Assembly (NCBI RefSeq): GCF_014202275.1
Contig: NZ_JACHGF010000012.1
Span: 1 to 64,000 of the forward strand
DNA: 64,000 nt
Source of the DNA: Rhabdobacter roseus
Lineage (GTDB): Bacteria > Bacteroidota > Bacteroidia > Cytophagales > Spirosomataceae
Direction: 5' to 3'
Both the position numbers and the translations under genes were made by a program. Position 1 is the stretch's first letter, and the number at the start of each line of letters is the position of its first letter. Under the pieces are notes generated by a model. That model saw nothing but the letters and a program-made list of their open reading frames with translations. It ran no database searches and was not told where the DNA came from. Positions 59,690 to 64,000 of the stretch are shown one piece after another.

Positions 59690-61042
59690 ATGAAAGCATG
59701 GAAGGTGCTTTTCGGGGGCCTGCTACTGATGTGCGGCCCTGACATGGTGCAATCACAGACACTATCCGATACCCTATCGCAGCCAGCGTCTCTCTCGGAA
59801 TGCGTGGCGTACGCCTTGAACCATCAACCCTACGTTCGGCAAGCCCAACTGGACGAACGTATCGCCGAACGAACCATCCAAAGTCGGCTGGCCGACTGGT
59901 TTCCGCAGGTCAATTTGAACTACAATTTTCAGCACTTTCTGAAGCTCCCGGTCATTATTCTGCCCGACTTTGCCAACCCGACGTCGGGCGTTCGGCGGGA
60001 AGTACAGACGGGCGTAGCCAATACCTCCACGGCGGCTTTTTCGGCCACGCAAAGTATTTTTAATCGCGATCTGCTGCAGGCAGGACAAACCGCCCAGGCC
60101 GTGCGCGCCCAGGCGAACTTAAACACCAAGCGAACCAAAATAGACGTAACGGTGGATGTGAGCAAGGCCTACTACGAGGTACTACTCACCCAGCAGCAAG
60201 CCGACATCATCGAGTCGGACATTGTGCGGCTGGAGCGGAGCCTGCGGGACGCCTACAATCAGTTTCAGGGTGGCATTGTAGACAAAACCGATTACAAACG
60301 GGCTACCATTGCCCTCAATAATTCCAAAGCCCAGCTAAAGCGCGCTCAGGAGCAGCTCGATGCCCGCTACGCTTCCTTGAAGAACCTCATGGGGTATCCG
60401 GTGCAAGGTACCCTGGTGGTGCTCAATGATTCCACCAACCTGGAAGCCGAAGCGATGCTGGATACCAACCTGATCCTGCATCCCGAAAGCAGGGTCGAGT
60501 ACCAGCTACTACAGACCCAGCGGAGCTTGCAGGAGGCGGATGTACTTTATAACCGCCGTAGCTACCTTCCCACGGTGTCCGCTTTTTTAAATTATAATCT
60601 GATCCATCAGAACCAGGAGTTCTCGGAGCTCTTTAACCGATCCTTCCCCAACTCGCTGTACGGTCTTACGCTTACCTACCCTATCTTCCAGGGTGGGAAG
60701 CGCCTTCATAACATCAAAGCCGCTCAACTCCGGCTTGACCGGCTGGACTGGGAATTTGTGGCGTTGCGCAACGCCATTGGGGCCGAATACGCGCAGGCCC
60801 TGGCCGACTACAAAAGTAACCTGAACGACTACCTGATGCTGCGGGAAAACCGGGAACTGGCGCAGGAAGTGTACGATGTGATCAATCTCCAGTACAAGTC
60901 GGGGGTGAAGACGTACCTCGAAGTAATTATTGCCCAGGCAGACCTGCAGGCGGCTGAGTTTAACTACATCAACGCGTTGTATCGTTTGCTGAGTAGCCGC
61001 TACGATGTGGAGCGGGCGCTGGGTTTCATCAATCCGTATTGA
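59690..61042 (+). CDS. TolC-family outer-membrane efflux protein
   Basis: The 450-aa product (start ATG 59690; frame extends to 59645) has a signal peptide (VLFGGLLLMCGPDMVQS) and two TolC-like repeats of coiled-coil helices (LDERIAERTIQSRLADWFPQ, then YLEVIIAQADLQAAEFNYIN). TolC forms the outer-membrane duct of tripartite efflux pumps. It is followed 25 bp later by the adaptor gene and then the RND pump. Confidence 0.92.
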   Translation: MKAWKVLFGGLLLMCGPDMVQSQTLSDTLSQPASLSECVAYALNHQPYVRQAQLDERIAERTIQSRLADWFPQVNLNYNFQHFLKLPVIILPDFANPTSGVRREVQTGVANTSTAAFSATQSIFNRDLLQAGQTAQAVRAQANLNTKRTKIDVTVDVSKAYYEVLLTQQQADIIESDIVRLERSLRDAYNQFQGGIVDKTDYKRATIALNNSKAQLKRAQEQLDARYASLKNLMGYPVQGTLVVLNDSTNLEAEAMLDTNLILHPESRVEYQLLQTQRSLQEADVLYNRRSYLPTVSAFLNYNLIHQNQEFSELFNRSFPNSLYGLTLTYPIFQGGKRLHNIKAAQLRLDRLDWEFVALRNAIGAEYAQALADYKSNLNDYLMLRENRELAQEVYDVINLQYKSGVKTYLEVIIAQADLQAAEFNYINALYRLLSSRYDVERALGFINPY

Positions 61043-61067
61043 TACCGATATACAAGTGTATACTATC

Positions 61068-62204
61068 ATGAATAAAATGGTTTCTTTGGCCCGCCTGGCG
61101 TTCTTACTGAGTGCCGGGCTCGGCGTTGTTTCGTGCGGAAAAAAAGAGCAAGCCGCGCAGCAGGCCCCCCCACCGGTAGATGTAGCCACCGCGCGGGTAG
61201 ACCAGGGCGATGCTACCTACTTTGATTCCTATCCGGCTACGGTTACGCCGCTAAAACAGGTAGAGCTGGTGGCCATGGCCAGTGGGTACGTAACGGGGAT
61301 TTACTTCGAAGACGGCCAACGCGTGCGGAAGGGGCAGCGCCTCTACAAAATTGACCAGGACCAGTACCAGGCCGGCATTGACCAGGCCGCTGCGGACTTG
61401 AGCGCGGCCGAAGCCAACGAGCGACGGGCCAAAAAAGACGTGGATCGCTACCAGGAGCTGGACAAGCAGGAGGCCATTGCCCGGCAGGTACTTGATAACG
61501 CCGTAGCCGAGCTTGAGGCGGCCCAGATGCGGGTAAAAGCCGCCAAGGCGGCGCTGGACCGCACAAAAGTGAGCCTGGACTACGCCAACATCAGCGCCCC
61601 CTTCAGCGGTACGATGGGGATTTCACAGGTACGGCTCGGAGCGCTGGTTTCGTCCGGACAAACGCTCTTGAATACCCTTTCGACCGACGACCCCATGGCC
61701 GTGGACGTGGCCGTAGACCAGAAGGAGATCCCCCGCTTCACCAAATTGCTTCAAAATGGGAGTAAAAACGCGGACTCGCTCTTTTCGCTTACCTTGCCCG
61801 ACGGGAGCATTTACCCCCGCAAGGGACGCATCGAACTCATAGACCGGGCCGTGAATGCCCAAACGGGTACCATCAAAACCCGGCTGGTATTCCCGAATCC
61901 CGACGGGATGCTGCGTCCCGGCATGACCTGCAACCTGCGCGTAAGAAATAGCACGGGGGGGAGCTCCCTGATGATTCCTCAGAAGGCGACCGTCGAGCAA
62001 ATGGGCGAATTTTTTGTGTACGTAGTGCAGGGAGATAGCGTGGTGCAGCGCCAGATAAAGCCTGGAAACGTCATTAACGGAAAAATTGTGGTGCGGGAAG
62101 GGCTGAACGAAAATGACGAAGTGGTGACCGAGGGCGTACAGAAACTCCGCAACGGAGCCAAGGTAAAAACGGGTACTGCTGCGCCCGCCCCCCGCCCCAA
62201 CTGA
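61068..62204 (+). CDS. RND efflux periplasmic adaptor lipoprotein
   Basis: The 378-aa product (start ATG 61068) has a lipobox ending VVSC (about residue 24). The rest is an AcrA/MexA-like membrane fusion protein: split lipoyl/barrel-sandwich domains (MASGYVTGIYFEDGQRVRKG; ANISAPFSGTMGISQVRLGA) around a helical hairpin. It bridges the RND pump and TolC. A proline-rich linker follows the lipidated Cys (QQAPPPVD). It starts 25 bp after tolC. Confidence 0.93.
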   Translation: MNKMVSLARLAFLLSAGLGVVSCGKKEQAAQQAPPPVDVATARVDQGDATYFDSYPATVTPLKQVELVAMASGYVTGIYFEDGQRVRKGQRLYKIDQDQYQAGIDQAAADLSAAEANERRAKKDVDRYQELDKQEAIARQVLDNAVAELEAAQMRVKAAKAALDRTKVSLDYANISAPFSGTMGISQVRLGALVSSGQTLLNTLSTDDPMAVDVAVDQKEIPRFTKLLQNGSKNADSLFSLTLPDGSIYPRKGRIELIDRAVNAQTGTIKTRLVFPNPDGMLRPGMTCNLRVRNSTGGSSLMIPQKATVEQMGEFFVYVVQGDSVVQRQIKPGNVINGKIVVREGLNENDEVVTEGVQKLRNGAKVKTGTAAPAPRPN

Positions 62205-62309
62205 CGCGAGTGACGACCCTAAGGTACCTGCTCCGTGTAGCCATAACACCCACGTAACGGCCGGGATTTTCCGAGCTGAGTACTACTAATATCCTGATCA
62301 GACAAATTC

Positions 62310-64000
62310 ATGTTTGCGAATCGATTCATCGAACGACCCATCCTGGCCATTGTCATTTCGCTGGTACTGCTACTGGTGGGAACGCTGGCCATTCTTAATT
62401 TGCCCATTAGCCAGTACCCGGATATCTCGCCTCCTACCGTGCAGATTTCGGGTAGCTTTACGGGAGCCGATGCGTCTACCGTAGAGCAAACCGTAACGAC
62501 TCCCATCGAAACCCAGGTGAACGGTACCCCCGGCATGACCTACATGTCGAGTACCAGTACCAGCGACGGCCGAACGGGCATCAACGTGGTTTTTGACGTA
62601 GGTACCAACGTGGACATTGCCGCCCTCGACGTACAAAACCGCGTGAGTGTGGCCGCGCCCCAACTACCCAGTGAAGTAACGCGCCTCGGGCTTACCGTAC
62701 GGAAGCGCAGCCCGAGTATCCTGATGCTGGTAGCGCTCTATTCACCGGAAGGTACCCACGATGTGAACTTCCTGAATAACTACGCCAACATCTACGTGCG
62801 GGATGCCTTGCTGCGGGTCAAAGGGGTAGGGGATATTTTCAGCCGTGCCGATGACTTCAGTATGCGCGTGTGGTTGCAACCCGACAAGATGGCGCAGCTG
62901 GGGCTTTCTTCGGCGGAAGTAGTGACGGCCCTGCAAGAGCAGAATTTACAAGTAGCCGTGGGTGCCATCGGCGCGCCACCCCAGCAGTCCACGCAGGCTT
63001 TTGAGTACACGGTTTTTACCAACAGCCGTCTCACCACCGTGGATGAGTTCAATGACGTCATTGTGCGTACCCGGCCCGAAGATGGCTCCATTGTGTACCT
63101 CAAAGACGTAGCGCGGGTGGAACTGGGCAAGTTCAGCTACATTGGCAACTCGTTTGTCGATGGCAAAAGGGCCGCCTACCTGCTTGTGTACGAGGCTCCG
63201 GGGAGCAATAGCCTCGAGACGGCGGAAGGGGTATACGCAGCCATGCGGAAAATCTCGCAGACTTTTCCCAACGACCTGGGGTACCTGGTTCCGTTCGAGT
63301 CGGTGTCCATCGTTCAGGTGTCCATTGACGAAGTCGTGAAAACCCTGGCCGAAGCGCTCCTGCTGGTGATTGTCGTCGTGTTTGTGTTTTTGCAAAGCTG
63401 GCGGGCCACGCTTATTCCGTTGCTGGCCATTCCGGTCTCCATCATCGGTACCTTCATTTTCTTTATCCCGATGGGCTTTACCATCAACACCCTCACCATG
63501 TTCGGTTTTGTGTTGTCCATTGGTATCGTGGTCGACGACGCCATTGTAGTGGTGGAGGCCGCCCAGCACTACATCGATGAAAAAGGCCTCTCGGCCAAGA
63601 AAGCCACCCGCCGCGCCATGAAGGATATTTCGGGCCCCGTGATTGCCATGGCGCTTATCCTGGCGGCGGTGTTTGTACCCGTGGCGTTTGTGCCGGGTAT
63701 TGTGGGGCGGCTGTACCAGCAATTTGCCATCACCATTGCCATTTCGGTCCTTATCTCGGCCCTGGTAGCGCTTACGCTGACGCCCGCTCTGTGCGCCATG
63801 TTGCTGCGACCCATGAAGCTGGACAAAGACTCCAAAGGGCTTAATAAAGTATTTTACCGTTTCAATACCTGGTTTGGACGGGTTACCAGTCGCTATTCGG
63901 TGGGGGTACAAAAGGCCATCCGGTCTACCCCGCTGGTATTGATTTTACTAATCTGTACCTACGTGGGTACCGGCTTCTTGTTCGGCAATAAGCCCACGGG
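62310..64000 (+). CDS. RND efflux pump, AcrB/MexB type (5' part, cut by window end)
   Basis: The visible 563 codons start at ATG 62310 (MFANRFIERPILAIVISLV) and match HAE1 RND pumps such as AcrB. Key features are TM1, the porter domain and the proton-relay pair in GIVVDDAIVVVE. The pump exports drugs, dyes or bile-like compounds using proton flow. The gene continues beyond 64000. It begins 105 bp after the adaptor gene, completing a TolC-adaptor-RND operon. Confidence 0.95.
   Translation, partial: MFANRFIERPILAIVISLVLLLVGTLAILNLPISQYPDISPPTVQISGSFTGADASTVEQTVTTPIETQVNGTPGMTYMSSTSTSDGRTGINVVFDVGTNVDIAALDVQNRVSVAAPQLPSEVTRLGLTVRKRSPSILMLVALYSPEGTHDVNFLNNYANIYVRDALLRVKGVGDIFSRADDFSMRVWLQPDKMAQLGLSSAEVVTALQEQNLQVAVGAIGAPPQQSTQAFEYTVFTNSRLTTVDEFNDVIVRTRPEDGSIVYLKDVARVELGKFSYIGNSFVDGKRAAYLLVYEAPGSNSLETAEGVYAAMRKISQTFPNDLGYLVPFESVSIVQVSIDEVVKTLAEALLLVIVVVFVFLQSWRATLIPLLAIPVSIIGTFIFFIPMGFTINTLTMFGFVLSIGIVVDDAIVVVEAAQHYIDEKGLSAKKATRRAMKDISGPVIAMALILAAVFVPVAFVPGIVGRLYQQFAITIAISVLISALVALTLTPALCAMLLRPMKLDKDSKGLNKVFYRFNTWFGRVTSRYSVGVQKAIRSTPLVLILLICTYVGTGFLFGNKPT

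Noticed and set aside
62946-63911. 321-codon minus-strand frame
   Set aside because: Antisense to the RND pump; His/Gly-rich mirror sequence.
1-64000. tRNA, rRNA, IS elements and prophage genes
   Set aside because: No cloverleaf, rRNA, transposase or phage structural gene was recognised on reading either strand.
1-64000. KpnI (GGTACC) sites as a sign of vector or assembly artefact
   Set aside because: The motif is spread through normal coding sequence in many flanking forms, so cloning junctions do not explain it.

Overview
The window looks like chromosome of a Cytophagales-type Bacteroidota (Spirosoma/Dyadobacter/Runella-like; genus not determinable here). Evidence seen: a SusC/SusD pair, a DUF6807 (PmoA-like) domain, two PVC-type CxxCH cytochromes, a GHL6 glycosidase, an ABC-permease/M1-peptidase fusion, start codons without Shine-Dalgarno sequences, and -7 elements resembling TAnnTTTG. 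Most of the window is GC-rich. It is also saturated with a short motif, GGTAC/GTACC (mostly AAGTACC, GGTACC and GGTACTT), in genes, gaps, stem-loops and even the CRISPR repeat. Hand counts give about one GTAC per 60 bp in typical genes, roughly four times chance.

Layout. 0-4 kb: motif-poor AT-rich genes (P1 peptidase, NmrA-like oxidoreductase, SnoaL-like protein, an unknown). 4-17.4 kb, all minus strand: two coupled DUF2157-like membrane proteins; a catabolic-looking set (PVC-type cytochrome, Tat-exported TIM-barrel isomerase, 1275-aa DUF6807/propeller/HEAT/cytochrome fusion); a YdeI-like protein; a GHL6 glycosidase; a Pro/Glu-rich mini-protein. 17.6-20.9 kb: dienelactone hydrolase, WYL regulator and several tiny unknown genes.

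21.0-30.7 kb: a complete type I-B CRISPR-Cas locus, cas8b-cas7-cas5-cas3-cas6-(antitoxin-like fragment)-cas1-cas2-cas4, followed by a leader and an array of nine 37-nt repeats and eight spacers. The effector half (cas8-cas3) is AT-rich and lacks the genomic motif, whereas cas6 and the adaptation genes are GC-rich and carry it. The locus is therefore a compositional mosaic with a sharp border at the cas3/cas6 ATGA overlap. A 56-codon gene resembling the N-terminal part of HigA-type (COG5499) antitoxins lies between cas6 and cas1.

30.8-41 kb: a PaoABC-like molybdenum hydroxylase operon, an unknown conserved gene and a SusC/SusD nutrient-uptake pair. 41-50.3 kb: an ABC exporter pair whose permease is fused to an M1 peptidase, a DUF1361 protein, a DEAD-box helicase and an exported trehalose-synthase-like GH13 enzyme. 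50.7-57.3 kb: MlaEFD-type lipid transport operon, two SDR enzymes, a so-called asparagine synthetase B-like exported protein and a stand-alone LytTR protein. 57.6-64 kb: a 46-aa membrane peptide translationally coupled to a sodium:solute symporter, then a TolC/adaptor/RND efflux operon (RND gene cut by the window end) behind a near-perfect 21-bp palindrome that looks like a TetR-type operator. No rRNA, tRNA, IS element or prophage was recognised.
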